DNA of 64,000 nucleotides from Stenotrophomonas sp. BIO128-Bstrain (GCF_030128875.1 NZ_CP124620.1:2790001-2854000), one strand, 5' to 3'; shown: positions 35,554 to 45,308, numbered from the stretch's first letter. The notes: generated by a model from the sequence alone, not told the origin. A program made the numbers and translations.

Positions 35554-36806
35554 ACCTGTCCACGCCGCGCCCGGCCGCCGATACCGGCACCGCGCCCGAC
35601 TGGGACCGCGTGCGCCTGGACTTCCCGCTGCTGATGCGCGAAGTGCACGGCAAGCCGCTGGTGTACTTCGACAACGCCAACACCGGCCAGAAGCCGGTGC
35701 AGGTGATCGGCGCGGTGGACGAGTTCTACCGCCGCTACAACGCCAACGTCAGCCGCGCGGTGCATGCGCTCGGCACCGAGGCCACCGATGCCTACGAAGG
35801 CGCACGCAACAAGCTGGCGCGTTTTCTCAATGTCCGTGCCAGCGAGCTGGTGCTGTGCAGTGGCACCACCTTCGCGATCAATCTGGTCGCGTATTCGTGG
35901 GCGTTGCCGCGGCTCAAGGCCGGTGATGTCATCCTCGTCTCGCGCATGGAGCACCATGCCAACATCGTGCCGTGGCAGCTGGTCGCCCAGCGCACGGGCG
36001 CGACAATCCGCGTGGCCGAGATCACCCCGGAGGGCGCATTGGACCTGGACGCGCTGCGCGCGGCGATGACCCCCGAGGTCAAGCTGCTCGCCGTCACCCA
36101 TGTCTCCAACGTGCTGGGCACGGTCAACCCGGTCCGCGAAATCTGCCGCGAGGCCCGCAAGCGCGGCATCGTCACCGTGGTGGACGGCTCGCAGGCCGTG
36201 CCGCACCGCAAGGTCGACATCCCCGCGATCGGCTGCGACTTCTATGCCATCACCGGCCACAAGATGTGCGGCCCGACCGGCACCGGCGCCCTGTGGGCCA
36301 GGCGCGAACACCTTGATGCCATGCCGCCGTTCCTCGGCGGGGGCGAGATGATCAAGGAAGTGAGCTTCGAAGGCACCGTGTTCAACGACGCCCCGCACAA
36401 GTTCGAAGCCGGTACCCCGAACATCGCCGGCTTCATCGGCCTGGGCGTGGCGGTGGATTACCTCGAGTCGCTGGGCCTGGAGCATGTGGAAGCCCGCGAA
36501 GGCGAGCTGCTGGCGCACTTTACCGAAGAGCTGAACAGGATCGACGGCCTGCGCATCTTCGGCACCACGCCGGACAAGGCGGCGGTGGTCTCCTTCCTGG
36601 TGGACCGCGCGCACTCGCACGATCTGGCCACCCTGCTCGACCTGGAAGGCGTCGCGGTCCGCTCGGGCCAGCACTGCGCGCACCCGCTGCTGCAGTACTA
36701 CGGCGTCGCCGCCACCTGCCGTGCCTCGCTGGCGTTCTACAACACGCATGAGGAAATCGAGCGCTTCATCGTGGCGCTCAACAAGGTGCGCAAGCTGCTG
36801 GGCTGA
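35550..36806 (+). CDS. sufS: Cysteine desulfurase SufS
   Basis: 418 residues, group II cysteine desulfurase. PLP lysine K238 in TGHKMCGPTG; the catalytic cysteine C376 in RSGQHCAHPLL lies on the short rigid loop typical of SufS. The start NFSTPRPAADTG-like region is short; DFPLLMREVHGKPLVYFDNANTGQKP opens the fold. It supplies sulfur to SufB. No SufE gene follows in this window; the partner may lie elsewhere. A strong terminator ends the operon 27 bases after the stop. Confidence 0.96.
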   Translation: MNLSTPRPAADTGTAPDWDRVRLDFPLLMREVHGKPLVYFDNANTGQKPVQVIGAVDEFYRRYNANVSRAVHALGTEATDAYEGARNKLARFLNVRASELVLCSGTTFAINLVAYSWALPRLKAGDVILVSRMEHHANIVPWQLVAQRTGATIRVAEITPEGALDLDALRAAMTPEVKLLAVTHVSNVLGTVNPVREICREARKRGIVTVVDGSQAVPHRKVDIPAIGCDFYAITGHKMCGPTGTGALWARREHLDAMPPFLGGGEMIKEVSFEGTVFNDAPHKFEAGTPNIAGFIGLGVAVDYLESLGLEHVEAREGELLAHFTEELNRIDGLRIFGTTPDKAAVVSFLVDRAHSHDLATLLDLEGVAVRSGQHCAHPLLQYYGVAATCRASLAFYNTHEEIERFIVALNKVRKLLG

Positions 36807-36832
36807 GCCCGCGCCAGACTGCGCCCCACTCG

Positions 36833-36859
36833 AACGCCGTGGCCTGCCACGGCGTTTTT
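36833..36859 (+). terminator. Rho-independent terminator of the suf operon
   Basis: ACGCCGTGG, loop CCTG, CCACGGCGT, then TTTTT. Confidence 0.95.
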
Positions 36860-36913
36860 CATGGCGCGCCCCGCACATTTCCGTAGCGCCCCCTGCGGGC
36901 CTAAAATGGCGCC

Positions 36914-37450
36914 ATGAGCACCCTGACCTTCCGCGCGGCCACTGCCGCCGACATCCCCGCCCTGATCGCCCTGGTCACCTCCGCCTACCGTGGCGATGCC
37001 AGCCGGGCCGGCTGGACCACCGAGGCCGACCTGCTGGACGGCGCCCGCATCGATGCCGACGGCCTGCAGGCCGACCTCGCCAAGCCACGCTCGACCATCC
37101 TGCTGGCCGAGCGCGATGGCCAGCTGCTGGCCTGCGCGCACGTGGCCGATGACCACGGCAAGGGCTACTTCGGCATGTTCTCGGTCGACCCGTCCCAGCA
37201 GGGCGGCGGCATCGGCAAGCAGCTGATGCTGGCCGCCGAGGCCCACGCGGCGCGCGAGTGGGGCGTGCCGGTCATGCAGATGACGGTGATCGACGTCCGC
37301 GACGAGCTGATCGCCTTCTACGAGCGCCGCGGCTACCAGCGCACCGGCATCAAGAAGCCCTTCCCGTATGGGGATGAGCGTTTCGGCATCCCCAAGCGCG
37401 ACGATCTGCGCTTCGAGATCCTGGAAAAGCCGCTGGCGGTGCCGGCATGA
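36914..37450 (+). CDS. GNAT-family N-acetyltransferase
   Basis: 178 residues. GNAT layout with TFRAATAADIPALIALV at the start, the pyrophosphate-binding loop SQQGGGIGKQLM and the LIAFYERRGYQRTG C-terminal motif. Its stop overlaps the Rieske gene start (ATGA), so the two form a bicistronic unit behind the suf operon. Substrate unknown. Confidence 0.88.
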   Translation: MSTLTFRAATAADIPALIALVTSAYRGDASRAGWTTEADLLDGARIDADGLQADLAKPRSTILLAERDGQLLACAHVADDHGKGYFGMFSVDPSQQGGGIGKQLMLAAEAHAAREWGVPVMQMTVIDVRDELIAFYERRGYQRTGIKKPFPYGDERFGIPKRDDLRFEILEKPLAVPA

Positions 37451-37779
37451 GCGAGACCTGGACCTTCGTCTGCGCCAGCGCCGAGCTGCTGCCCGGCGAG
37501 ATGAAGAGCACCTTCGACGAAGTGACCGGGACGCCGATCGTGGTGTTCAACCTGGACGGGGAACTGTACGCACTCGAAGACCAGTGCACCCACGATGAGT
37601 TCGAGCTGTCGTCGGGCACCTTCGATACCGGCGAGGGCAGCATCGAGTGCGTCCTGCACGGGGCCCGTTTCGACGTGCGTGACGGCGCTGCCCTCTGCGC
37701 GCCGGCCTATTCGCCGGTGGCGAAGTTCCCGGTCAAGCGGGAACACGACGCCGTCTGGGCCCGCGATGACCGCGACTGA
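37447..37779 (+). CDS. Rieske-type [2Fe-2S] ferredoxin
   Basis: 110 residues, a stand-alone Rieske domain. The two ligand pairs are CTHDEF (Cys and His) and CVLHGARF (Cys and His), 18 residues apart in sequence between pairs, as in ferredoxin components of non-haem oxygenases (NirD/HcaC type). It follows the suf operon and is translationally coupled to an acetyltransferase; it may be an electron carrier or simply a cluster client. No oxygenase gene is near. Confidence 0.9.
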   Translation: MSETWTFVCASAELLPGEMKSTFDEVTGTPIVVFNLDGELYALEDQCTHDEFELSSGTFDTGEGSIECVLHGARFDVRDGAALCAPAYSPVAKFPVKREHDAVWARDDRD

Positions 37780-37800
37780 GCCGGCCTGAACGCGGGCGTT

Positions 37801-37829
37801 TTGAAAACGCGAATTGTTCCTATTACCAT
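37801..37829 (+). promoter_or_regulatory. Probable iron-regulated promoter of the Fiu-type receptor unit
   Basis: TTGAAA (37801-37806), 17 bases, TACCAT (37824-37829). The spacer holds GCGAATTGTTCCTATTA, a weaker match to the Fur-box text seen at 42161 and 45351 (four differences over 17 bases from GCGAATCATTCTCATTA). Confidence 0.5.
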
Positions 37830-37868
37830 AGGCATTGCGGTCACTTGGCCGCTCCTGCCCGGTAAGCC

Positions 37869-38255
37869 GTGTCCGCCAACCGCTCCGCCCTTGGTCTCGC
37901 CGCCCTGTGGGCCACGTTCTGCGTGGTGCTGCTGGCCTGCGGCTGGCTGACGGCTGGCGGCTCCGGTAGCGCCGGGTCGGCGCCGGCGGCGGCGCACACC
38001 GCGGGCCTGCTGGGCGCCGACAGCGCGCGCCAGGCATCGGCGCCATCCACGCCTGCACCGGAGCTTCCTGCCGAGCCGACCCTGGCGGCGGAGACCGGTG
38101 CCGACCCCGAGCCCAGCCCGCCGGCAGTACTGCCCCAGCTGCGCCGCACGCCCTGGATCGCCGTCGTCCCGCTGTGGCCGTCCGACGCGCTGCGCTGGCA
38201 GCGGCTGGAACCTTCGCTGCGGCTCAACCCCGGCCACGCCCCGCCCCACGCCTGA
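37869..38255 (+). CDS. Small membrane-anchored Ala/Pro-rich protein upstream of TonB receptor
   Basis: 128 residues if the GTG at 37869 is the start. Residues about 7-30 form one hydrophobic helix (LGLAALWATFCVVLLACGWL), followed by a Gly/Ala/Pro-rich stretch and a short C-terminal part (TPWIAVVPLWPSDALRW). It lies between an iron-type promoter and the receptor gene, with 147 bases to the receptor ATG. A similar but not closely related ORF (42300-42695) precedes the second receptor in the same layout. I do not recognise the family; it may be a membrane leader peptide or a regulator. The weak ribosome site leaves some doubt that it is translated. Confidence 0.45.
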   Translation: MSANRSALGLAALWATFCVVLLACGWLTAGGSGSAGSAPAAAHTAGLLGADSARQASAPSTPAPELPAEPTLAAETGADPEPSPPAVLPQLRRTPWIAVVPLWPSDALRWQRLEPSLRLNPGHAPPHA

Positions 38256-38402
38256 TTCCGGCGGCGACGCTGCGCGTCGCTGCCCGCGCACGCCCGCGCC
38301 ATCGCGCCGCCGTCGGCCGTCTGCCCGTTTTCCCCACCTGCCTCCGCTCCGCCGTGACCGCCACACGCTGTCCGGCCTTCGTCCGTCCTGCCAGGAATCA
38401 CC

Positions 38403-40685
38403 ATGACCGTCCGCCCGACTCCGTTGTCGTCCGCCCTGCTGCTGGCCATCGCCGCCCCCGCCATCGCCCATGCCGAGGCCGACGCTGCCGATCCGCAGCG
38501 CGCCACCGAACTGGATGGCGTCGACGTCCACGGCGAGCGCGTGCGTGCGCAATCGTCCAAATTCACCGCGCCGCTGCTGGATACGCCCAAGTCGGTCAGC
38601 GTGATCTCCCAGCAGGTGATCGAACAGACCGCCGCCACCACCCTGCTCGATGCACTGCGCACCGTGCCGGGCATCACCTTCGGCGCCGGCGAAGGCGGCA
38701 ACCCGACCGGTGACCGTCCCTTCATCCGCGGCTTCGATTCGGCCTCGGACATCTACGTCGATGGCATCCGCGACGCCGGCAGCCAGACACGTGAAGTGTT
38801 CGCCATCGAGCAGATCGACGTGGTCAAAGGCCCGAGCTCGGCCTACTCCGGCCGCGGTTCAGCCGGCGGCACCATCAGCCTGGTCAGCAAGACGCCCCAG
38901 CTGGAGAACTTCGTGGCCGGCAGCCTGGCCGCCGGCACGGACAGCTACTACCGCGGCACGCTCGATGCCAACCAGTTGATCGGCGACGGCATCGCCGCGC
39001 GTGTGAACATCATGAAGCACGAGGCCGACGTGGCCGGCCGTGACGAAGTCAACAGCAGCCGCTGGGGCATCGCGCCGTCGCTGGCGTTCGGTCTGAACGG
39101 CCCGACCCAGGCGGTGATCAGCCACTACCACATGGAAACCGACGACCTGCCCGATGCCGGCGGCTTCCCGTACAACAACCCGTTCACCAGCGGCCCCAAC
39201 CTGGCGCTCAATGGCGACGGCAGCCCGATCGTGACCAACCGCGACGCGTTCTACGGCCTGGTCGACCGCGATTTCCAGAAGACCAAGGCGGACATCACCA
39301 CCTTGAACCTGTCGCATGATTTCGGCGGCATCGTCCTGCGCAACATCACCCGCTACGGGGACACCAGCAACGATTACCTGTGGACCCAGCCGGACGACAG
39401 CAAGGGCAATCCGAACCTGTTCGGCACCGTCTGGCGCCGCACCAACGCGCGCGCCACGCAGACCGACAGCTTCGTCAACCAGACCAGCGTTACCGGTGAG
39501 CTGGAGACCGGCCCGCTGCGCCACAGTTTCAACGCCGGCGTGGAATACAGCAGCGAAAAGACCGTGCGCGGCACCTACGCGATCGCCGACGTGCGCCGCC
39601 CCAATGGCCAGACCACCGCAGGCACCAACAACCCGCTGACCGGCAACCAGAGCTGCCCGACCACCGGCGCGGCCACCGGCTACAACTGCACCGACCTCAC
39701 CCACCCCAACCCGAACGATCCGTGGTCGGCCACGCATACCGTCACCCGCAGCGACCCGGCCCGCGACGTGCGTCAGACCACCCGCACCAAGTCGGCCTAT
39801 GTGTTCGACACGATCAGCTTCAGCGAGCAGTGGATGCTGAACCTGGGCGCGCGCTTCGACGACTACAACACGCATCAGTTCAACCCGACGGCCGCGGCCA
39901 ACCTGCAGCACCTGCGCAACGACACCTCGTTCTGGAACGGCCAGGCCGGCCTGGTGTTCAAGCCGGTCGCCATCGGCAGCATCTACCTGTCCTGGGGCAC
40001 CTCCTCCACCCCGGTCGGCGTGGACGGCGGTGATGGCGCCGACGGCATCAGCGCGACCATCCAGGATCTCAAGCCGCAGCGCAGCCGCAACATCGAGCTG
40101 GGCACCAAGTGGGATCTGTTCGATGCCCGCCTGTCGCTGACCGGTGCGATCTTCCAGACCGAGATGAGCAACGCGCGCGTGACCAGCGATGCGGGCACCA
40201 CGCAGAACGCTGGCACCAAGAAGGTCAAGGGCGCCGAACTCGGCTTCAGCGGCACGATCGTGGAGGGGTGGCAGGTCTTCGGTGGTTACACCTACCTGGA
40301 TGCCGTGGTCGAGGACAACGGCTTTGCGCTGGTCAACGGGGTCTACGTGCCATCGCCGTTCAACGGCAACGCGTTCCCCAACACCGCCAAGCACAGCGCC
40401 AGCCTGTGGACCACGTGGGCGCCGTCGTTCGTGCCGGGCCTGAGCCTGGGCGCCGGTGCCAACTACGTGGACAAGGTCTACGGCAACGTCAACAACACCA
40501 AGTGGGTGCCGTCCTATACCCGTTGGGATGCGATGGTCGGCTACGCCTTCAGCGAGCGCTACAACCTGCAGTTGAACGTGCAGAACCTGACCAACAAAAC
40601 CTACTTCACCAAGGCGTACGCTTCGCATTACGCCGCCATCGCGCCGGGCCGCTCGGCCACGTTGGCCTTCAATTTCAAGTTCTAA
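38403..40685 (+). CDS. TonB-dependent catecholate siderophore receptor (Fiu/PiuA type)
   Basis: 760 residues, the same length as E. coli Fiu. Signal peptide ([17 protein letters not shown]), TonB-box region ELDGVDVHG, plug motifs [35 protein letters not shown] and VDGIRDAG, and a 22-strand barrel ending ATLAFNFKF. The D-T-P-K-S-V plug is typical of the Fiu/PiuA/FhuE branch. The following genes encode a PiuC-like dioxygenase and a Sel1 protein, the same set as piuA-piuC in Pseudomonas aeruginosa. It should import ferric catecholates and probably takes up catechol-type siderophore-antibiotics too. Confidence 0.9.
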   Translation: MTVRPTPLSSALLLAIAAPAIAHAEADAADPQRATELDGVDVHGERVRAQSSKFTAPLLDTPKSVSVISQQVIEQTAATTLLDALRTVPGITFGAGEGGNPTGDRPFIRGFDSASDIYVDGIRDAGSQTREVFAIEQIDVVKGPSSAYSGRGSAGGTISLVSKTPQLENFVAGSLAAGTDSYYRGTLDANQLIGDGIAARVNIMKHEADVAGRDEVNSSRWGIAPSLAFGLNGPTQAVISHYHMETDDLPDAGGFPYNNPFTSGPNLALNGDGSPIVTNRDAFYGLVDRDFQKTKADITTLNLSHDFGGIVLRNITRYGDTSNDYLWTQPDDSKGNPNLFGTVWRRTNARATQTDSFVNQTSVTGELETGPLRHSFNAGVEYSSEKTVRGTYAIADVRRPNGQTTAGTNNPLTGNQSCPTTGAATGYNCTDLTHPNPNDPWSATHTVTRSDPARDVRQTTRTKSAYVFDTISFSEQWMLNLGARFDDYNTHQFNPTAAANLQHLRNDTSFWNGQAGLVFKPVAIGSIYLSWGTSSTPVGVDGGDGADGISATIQDLKPQRSRNIELGTKWDLFDARLSLTGAIFQTEMSNARVTSDAGTTQNAGTKKVKGAELGFSGTIVEGWQVFGGYTYLDAVVEDNGFALVNGVYVPSPFNGNAFPNTAKHSASLWTTWAPSFVPGLSLGAGANYVDKVYGNVNNTKWVPSYTRWDAMVGYAFSERYNLQLNVQNLTNKTYFTKAYASHYAAIAPGRSATLAFNFKF

Positions 40686-40692
40686 GCGATAC

Positions 40693-40724
40693 GCCCCCTC
40701 CCGTGTCCCGGCGCGGGAGGGGGC
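40693..40724 (+). promoter_or_regulatory. Strong intercistronic hairpin between receptor and piuC-like gene
   Basis: Perfect 11-bp GC stem: GCCCCCTCCCG (40693-40703) with CGGGAGGGGGC (40714-40724), 10-base loop, no T-run. The right arm carries the GGGAGGGGG Shine-Dalgarno-like sequence just before the piuC ATG (40736), so folding could lower piuC translation or set mRNA ends. Confidence 0.6.
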
Positions 40725-40735
40725 TGGAGCCCACC

Positions 40736-41425
40736 ATGCTGCTGCACATTCCCGACGTCCTCACCGCCGAGCAGGTCACCCAGGCCCGCCAGCAGCTGGC
40801 CACGGCCGGCTGGACCGACGGCCGCCTGACCGCGGGTTACCAGTCCGCGCAGGCCAAGCACAACCTGCAGTTGCCCGAGTCCGATCCGGCCGCGCGTGCG
40901 GTCGGCTCGGCCATCCTCAATGCACTCGGCCGCAACAGCACCTTCTTCTCGGCCGCGTTGCCGCGTCGCATTTTCCCGCCGCTGTTCAACTGCTATCAGC
41001 CGGGGCAGACCTTCGGGTTCCATGTGGACAACGCCGTGCGCTACGACTACACCGCCCCCGGCCAGCCGCAGCCGGTGCGCACCGACCTGTCGGCCACGTT
41101 GTTCCTGAGCGACCCGGATGAGTACGAGGGTGGCGAGCTGGTGATCGAAGACACCTACGGCAACCGGCGGGTGAAACTGCCGGCCGGCCACATGGTGCTG
41201 TACCCGGGCACCAGCCTGCACCAGGTTACCCCCGTCACCGCCGGCACGCGGCTGGCCTCGTTCTTCTGGATCCAGAGCATGCTGCGTGATGACGGCCAGC
41301 GGCGCCTGATGTGGGACCTGGATGTCTCGATCCGCCGCCTCACCCATGACCACCCCGAACACCCTGCGCTGGTGAATCTCACCGGCGTGTATCACAACCT
41401 GCTGCGGCAGTGGGCCGATGTCTGA
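40736..41425 (+). CDS. PiuC/YbiX-family Fe(II)/2-oxoglutarate dioxygenase (PKHD type)
   Basis: 229 residues. PKHD hydroxylase motifs: [10 protein letters not shown] (HxD iron ligands), [12 protein letters not shown], and [27 protein letters not shown] with the distal His and the 2-oxoglutarate Arg. PiuC/YbiX proteins are coded next to catecholate receptors in many Gram-negatives and affect siderophore-antibiotic uptake; their substrate is not known. Start ATG chosen inside the ORF because the receptor gene ends just before it. The stop region overlaps the next gene by eight bases. Confidence 0.92.
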   Translation: MLLHIPDVLTAEQVTQARQQLATAGWTDGRLTAGYQSAQAKHNLQLPESDPAARAVGSAILNALGRNSTFFSAALPRRIFPPLFNCYQPGQTFGFHVDNAVRYDYTAPGQPQPVRTDLSATLFLSDPDEYEGGELVIEDTYGNRRVKLPAGHMVLYPGTSLHQVTPVTAGTRLASFFWIQSMLRDDGQRRLMWDLDVSIRRLTHDHPEHPALVNLTGVYHNLLRQWADV

Positions 41426-42131
41426 GCCGGCCCTGCCCGCGTTCGACCTGGCAGCACTGGCCGACCAGCTGCAGCACGATCCGGCCGCCGCGCTCGCCAC
41501 GCTGGAAGCGACCGCGCAGCGCGGCGACCCACAGGCGCAGTTCCTGCTCGGGCAGGCCCGGATGGAAGGGCGCGGGATCGCGCCCGATGCGGCGGCGGCC
41601 GTGCTCTGGTTCGAGCGCGCCGCCAACGGTGGTCTGCCCCTCGCCATGAACATGCTCGGCCGCTGCCACGAACTCGGCACCGGGACGCCGATCAACCTGG
41701 CACTGGCCGCGGTCTGGTACGGCAAGGCAGCGGATGCCGAGTTGGACTGGGGCCTGTACAACCTGGCCAACCTGCTCGGCACCGGCCGCGGCGTGCCGCG
41801 CGATGACGCCGCCGCATTCGCGCTGTACCTGCGCGCGGCACGGCTGGGCCATGCGAAATCGATGAACCTGGTCGGCCGCTGTCTGGAAGACGGCATCGGT
41901 GTACCGGCCGATCCGCGTGCGGCACCGGCCTGGTACCTGCGTTCGGCCGAGGCCGGCGACTTCCGCGGGCAGGCCAGCCATGCCTCCCTGTTGCTCGCCG
42001 CCGGTGATATCGACGGTGCGGCGGACTGGCTGCGTCGCGCACTTGCACACGGGAGCCCGTCGTTTCTGGCTCACGTGCGCCCCACCTTGGCGGCCTCTCC
42101 GCATCCCGCGATCCGGGCGCTGGTCAGCTGA
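41418..42131 (+). CDS. Sel1-repeat protein
   Basis: 237 residues without a signal peptide. Four to five Sel1-like repeats are visible: [56 protein letters not shown] and [19 protein letters not shown]. The same gene order (receptor, piuC, Sel1) is found in P. aeruginosa (PA4514-PA4516), as I recall, supporting a shared function in ferric catecholate processing. It overlaps piuC and is thus co-expressed. Molecular role unknown. Confidence 0.88.
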   Translation: MSEPALPAFDLAALADQLQHDPAAALATLEATAQRGDPQAQFLLGQARMEGRGIAPDAAAAVLWFERAANGGLPLAMNMLGRCHELGTGTPINLALAAVWYGKAADAELDWGLYNLANLLGTGRGVPRDDAAAFALYLRAARLGHAKSMNLVGRCLEDGIGVPADPRAAPAWYLRSAEAGDFRGQASHASLLLAAGDIDGAADWLRRALAHGSPSFLAHVRPTLAASPHPAIRALVS

Positions 42132-42160
42132 TTCCTGCGCTCCGGACGCGCAGGGACCGA

Positions 42161-42183
42161 AATCATTAATCATTCTCATTTGC
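42161..42183. promoter_or_regulatory. Fur box upstream of the FepA-type receptor unit
   Basis: AATCATTAATCATTCTCATT and TGC: contains the AATGAGAATGATT core (reverse strand) typical of Fur boxes. It overlaps the -35 of the promoter at 42180. Confidence 0.75.
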
Positions 42184-42209
42184 GTCCGCTAACGAATCTC
42201 ACCTACAAT
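42180..42209 (+). promoter_or_regulatory. Promoter of the FepA-type receptor unit
   Basis: TTGCGT (42180-42185), 18 bases, TACAAT (42204-42209). The Fur box covers the -35. Confidence 0.6.
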
Positions 42210-42299
42210 CCCGCCGCGTTGCTGGTCGGCTGATCGACTGGCCATTCACAGGGGCCCGCCTTGCGCCATCCACACCGCCACCGCAGCTTTGCTCCCGCC

Positions 42300-42695
42300 A
42301 TGCGCGGGCGGCAGCAGGCGTTGTCGAGCGTGCTGGCATGGCTTGGCCTGCTGTCGCTGCTGCTGGCCGGCCTGCCCGTGCTGGAACGGGCCGCCCCGGG
42401 CAGCACTGTGATGGTCCTGCAGATGCCAATGGGCGAGCACCCGGCCGGCGGTGGTGAGACCGCACAGGAAGAAGCCCCGGCCAAGCCGCGCCGGGTCGCC
42501 AGCGCGCGCCCTGCCGCGACGCCGCCGCTGCCGCCCGCGTTGCCGCCGGTCGTGGAATCGCTGGATGCGCTGATGGCCACACTGGTGGCACAGCCGCCGC
42601 GGGTCGTACCAGCCATTGACTCGGCACCGGCCACGCCGCTGCCTGCCGCACCCGGCCTGCGCGTGCAGCGCGGCCAAGCCCCACCGCAGGGCTGA
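42300..42695 (+). CDS. Small membrane-anchored Pro/Ala-rich protein upstream of TonB receptor
   Basis: 131 residues from the ATG at 42300 (a TTG at 42261 would add 13). One hydrophobic helix (SSVLAWLGLLSLLLAGLPVL, about 9-28) followed by a Pro/Ala/Glu stretch with basic patches, giving a topology like a truncated TonB-type protein but without a recognisable TonB C-terminal domain. It lies 140 bases upstream of the receptor ATG and behind a Fur-boxed promoter, the same plan as at 37869. Family not recognised. Confidence 0.5.
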   Translation: MRGRQQALSSVLAWLGLLSLLLAGLPVLERAAPGSTVMVLQMPMGEHPAGGGETAQEEAPAKPRRVASARPAATPPLPPALPPVVESLDALMATLVAQPPRVVPAIDSAPATPLPAAPGLRVQRGQAPPQG

Positions 42696-42835
42696 TTCCG
42701 ACCTTCGGCGGCGCCACCGTGCCCGCCTCCGGTCCTGCGCGTTGCGCCCGCCCCGGGCGTTCCTGATTCCTGCGCGTGCTGCCGCCCTGCGGCCTGCCAC
42801 GTCGCGTCCGTTTTCTCCCTTCCGAGGTTGCCCCC

Positions 42836-45259
42836 ATGGCCCAGCGCCATCGTCGTCGCACGTCCCTGTCCCGCTGCACGCTGTCCCTCGCCCTGCTCGG
42901 TGCGCTGAGCGCCCCGGCCTTCGCCCACGGCGACGCCGCCGCTCCGACCACGCTGGACAAGGTAGTGGTCACCGCCGCCGGCTTCGAACAGAAGATCGCC
43001 GATGCACCGGCCAGCATCAGCGTGATCAGCCGCGAAGAGTTGAGCAAGCGCCCCTACACCAGCCTGGTGGATGCGCTGCGCGACGTGGAAGGCATCGACG
43101 TGGGCATGGAACCGACCGACAAGAACGGCCGCGCCACCATCTCCATGCGCGGCATGCCCTCGGACTACACCCTGGTGCTGATCGACGGTCGCCGCCAGAG
43201 CAACGCCGGCAACCTGTACCCGAACAACTTCGGCGGTGGCCAGTTCTCGTACATGCCGCCGCTGGATGCGATCGAACGCATTGAAGTGGTGCGCGGCCCG
43301 ATGTCCACGCTGTATGGCTCCGATGCCATGGGCGGGGTGATCAACATCATCACCCGCCGCAACCAGGCCGAGTGGCATGGCGCGGTCACCCAGGGCTTCA
43401 CGGTGCAGCAGGACGACCAGTTCGGTGACGCGCGCAGCACCGATGTCTACCTCAGCGGCCCGCTGGTCAAGGACCGTCTGGGCGTGTCAGTGCGCGGCAG
43501 CTATTACGACGCCAAGGCCTCCAACCCGGAATGGGATGACCTGCCGCTGCCGGACGGCACGATGTGGTCGCGCAGCATCGGCTTCGGTGCCGGTGGCAAG
43601 GCGGTGGCCAACACGAACTGGAACGCGGGCATGCGCCTGAACTTCATCGTCAATGACGACCACGAGCTGTGGCTGGATTACGACGTGTCGCGCCAGAAGT
43701 ACGACAACAGCGAAGGCCAGACCGGCACCCTGGACAGCCTGGCCAGCCTGTGGCGCGTGGGCAATGCCACGATCCCCAACCCGAACGGCCCCGGCAACGT
43801 CACCCGCCGCGTGGTGCAGCCGCGCGTGGGCTACACCGCCTACCAGCGTTACGAGCGCGACCAGCTGGCGCTGACCCATCAGGGCCGTTATGAATTCGGT
43901 ACCTGGCAGACCACCCTGACCCACATCACCAGCAACAACCTCGGCCGCTCGCTGCCGCTGACGCTGGACGAACGCGCCGATCTGCAGACGCTGTGGAATG
44001 ATGTCTGCCGCCGCACCGGCGCCGCCGCCAACTGCGCTGCCGGTGCACGCAACGGACTGGGCGCGCTCAACCCGGCCGAGATGGCGCGCCTGCAGGCCTT
44101 CCTGCCACGCCCGCTGCGCACCATGGAGCTGAAGGGCAACGTGCTGGACACGATGCTCGACCTCACCTTCGGTGCGCACAAGCTGACCGTGGGCGGCCAG
44201 TACAACGACACCGACATGGTCGACGGCGTGTTCGGCATGGATGGGGCCGGCTACAAAGATAACGTGAAGCAGCAGCACCGCATGTGGGCGCTGTTCGCCG
44301 AGGACAACTGGTCGCTGACCGACAGCCTGACCGCGACGGTCGGCGTGCGCTATGACGACCACAACATCTTCGGCAGCCACGTCAGCCCGCGCGCTTACCT
44401 GGTGTGGAACGCCAACGATGCCTGGACCCTCAAGGGCGGCGTCAGCACCGGCTACAAGACACCGCGCCCGGACCAGCTGTTCCCCGGCATCGTCGGCTTC
44501 GGTGGCCAGGGTGTGACCCCGCTGGTCGGCTCGCCCAACCTGAAGCCGGAGACCAGCACCAACTACGAAATCGCCGCGTACTACGAAGGCGATCGCTGGG
44601 GCTTCAACGTCACCGGCTTCCTCAACAAGTTCGATGACAAGATCGCCAGCGGCGGCACCTTCGCCAACTGCGAAGTGGCCCCCAACGATGGCAGCTATTG
44701 CGTGGACATCGGCCCGGGCTGGGCCGAGCTGGGCTACAGCACCTTCGGGCAGAGCGTGAACATCGACAAGGCCGAAACCCGCGGCGTCGAGGCGGCGGCC
44801 CAGGTCGATCTGCTGGACAACCTGCAGCTGCGCGGCAACTACACCTGGACCAAGAGCGAGCAGACCAGCGGCACCGGCAAGGGCCTGCCAATCACCGGCA
44901 ACCCGGCCAGACACATGGCCAATGCCAGCCTGAACTGGCAGATCAGCGAGGCGGTGAGCCTGTCGCTGATCGGCGAAGGCCGCTACGACCGCTACCGCGA
45001 CACGCTGGTCAGCAATGTCGGCGGCGTCAGCAGCTCGCAGACCCGCTATTACGAGGACTACACGATCTTCCACCTCGGCGGCAGCTGGGACATCAACAAC
45101 TGGCTGACCGTCAACGCGCGGGTCAACAACCTGTTCGACAAGGACTTCGTGTCGCAGTCCTGCGTGCTGATCAGCGACAGCGAATACGACTGCGTGGATG
45201 ACTATTCCACCAAGGACCAGCGGCGCAGTTACTGGATCTCGTTGAACGCCAAGTTCTGA
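42836..45259 (+). CDS. TonB-dependent ferric-enterobactin-type receptor (FepA/PfeA/IroN-like)
   Basis: 807 residues from MAQRHRRRTSL with signal peptide (LALLGALSAPAFAHG). TonB box TLDKVVVTA; plug with ASISVISREELSKRPY, GRATISMRGMPSDYTLVLIDGRRQS, MPPLDAIERIEVVRGPMSTLYGSDAMGG-type stretch, which is the FepA/BtuB class. Cysteine pairs in the barrel (NDVCRRTGAAANC; SQSCVLISDSEYDC) suggest disulfide-stapled loops. It ends YWISLNAKF. Start chosen for the CCGAGG ribosome site. With the downstream reductase operon it suggests uptake of ferric catecholate followed by reduction. Confidence 0.88.
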   Translation: MAQRHRRRTSLSRCTLSLALLGALSAPAFAHGDAAAPTTLDKVVVTAAGFEQKIADAPASISVISREELSKRPYTSLVDALRDVEGIDVGMEPTDKNGRATISMRGMPSDYTLVLIDGRRQSNAGNLYPNNFGGGQFSYMPPLDAIERIEVVRGPMSTLYGSDAMGGVINIITRRNQAEWHGAVTQGFTVQQDDQFGDARSTDVYLSGPLVKDRLGVSVRGSYYDAKASNPEWDDLPLPDGTMWSRSIGFGAGGKAVANTNWNAGMRLNFIVNDDHELWLDYDVSRQKYDNSEGQTGTLDSLASLWRVGNATIPNPNGPGNVTRRVVQPRVGYTAYQRYERDQLALTHQGRYEFGTWQTTLTHITSNNLGRSLPLTLDERADLQTLWNDVCRRTGAAANCAAGARNGLGALNPAEMARLQAFLPRPLRTMELKGNVLDTMLDLTFGAHKLTVGGQYNDTDMVDGVFGMDGAGYKDNVKQQHRMWALFAEDNWSLTDSLTATVGVRYDDHNIFGSHVSPRAYLVWNANDAWTLKGGVSTGYKTPRPDQLFPGIVGFGGQGVTPLVGSPNLKPETSTNYEIAAYYEGDRWGFNVTGFLNKFDDKIASGGTFANCEVAPNDGSYCVDIGPGWAELGYSTFGQSVNIDKAETRGVEAAAQVDLLDNLQLRGNYTWTKSEQTSGTGKGLPITGNPARHMANASLNWQISEAVSLSLIGEGRYDRYRDTLVSNVGGVSSSQTRYYEDYTIFHLGGSWDINNWLTVNARVNNLFDKDFVSQSCVLISDSEYDCVDDYSTKDQRRSYWISLNAKF

Positions 45260-45308
45260 GGCACACCGGCGCGGCGTCCGTAGTGACGCCGCGCCCGGTC
45301 TTGACCTC

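Noticed and set aside
37447..37779. Aromatic-ring dioxygenase operon
   Set aside because: The Rieske ferredoxin has no oxygenase or reductase partner in the window.
38859..40628. Minus-strand 589-codon frame
   Set aside because: Antisense of the Fiu-type receptor; no domain.
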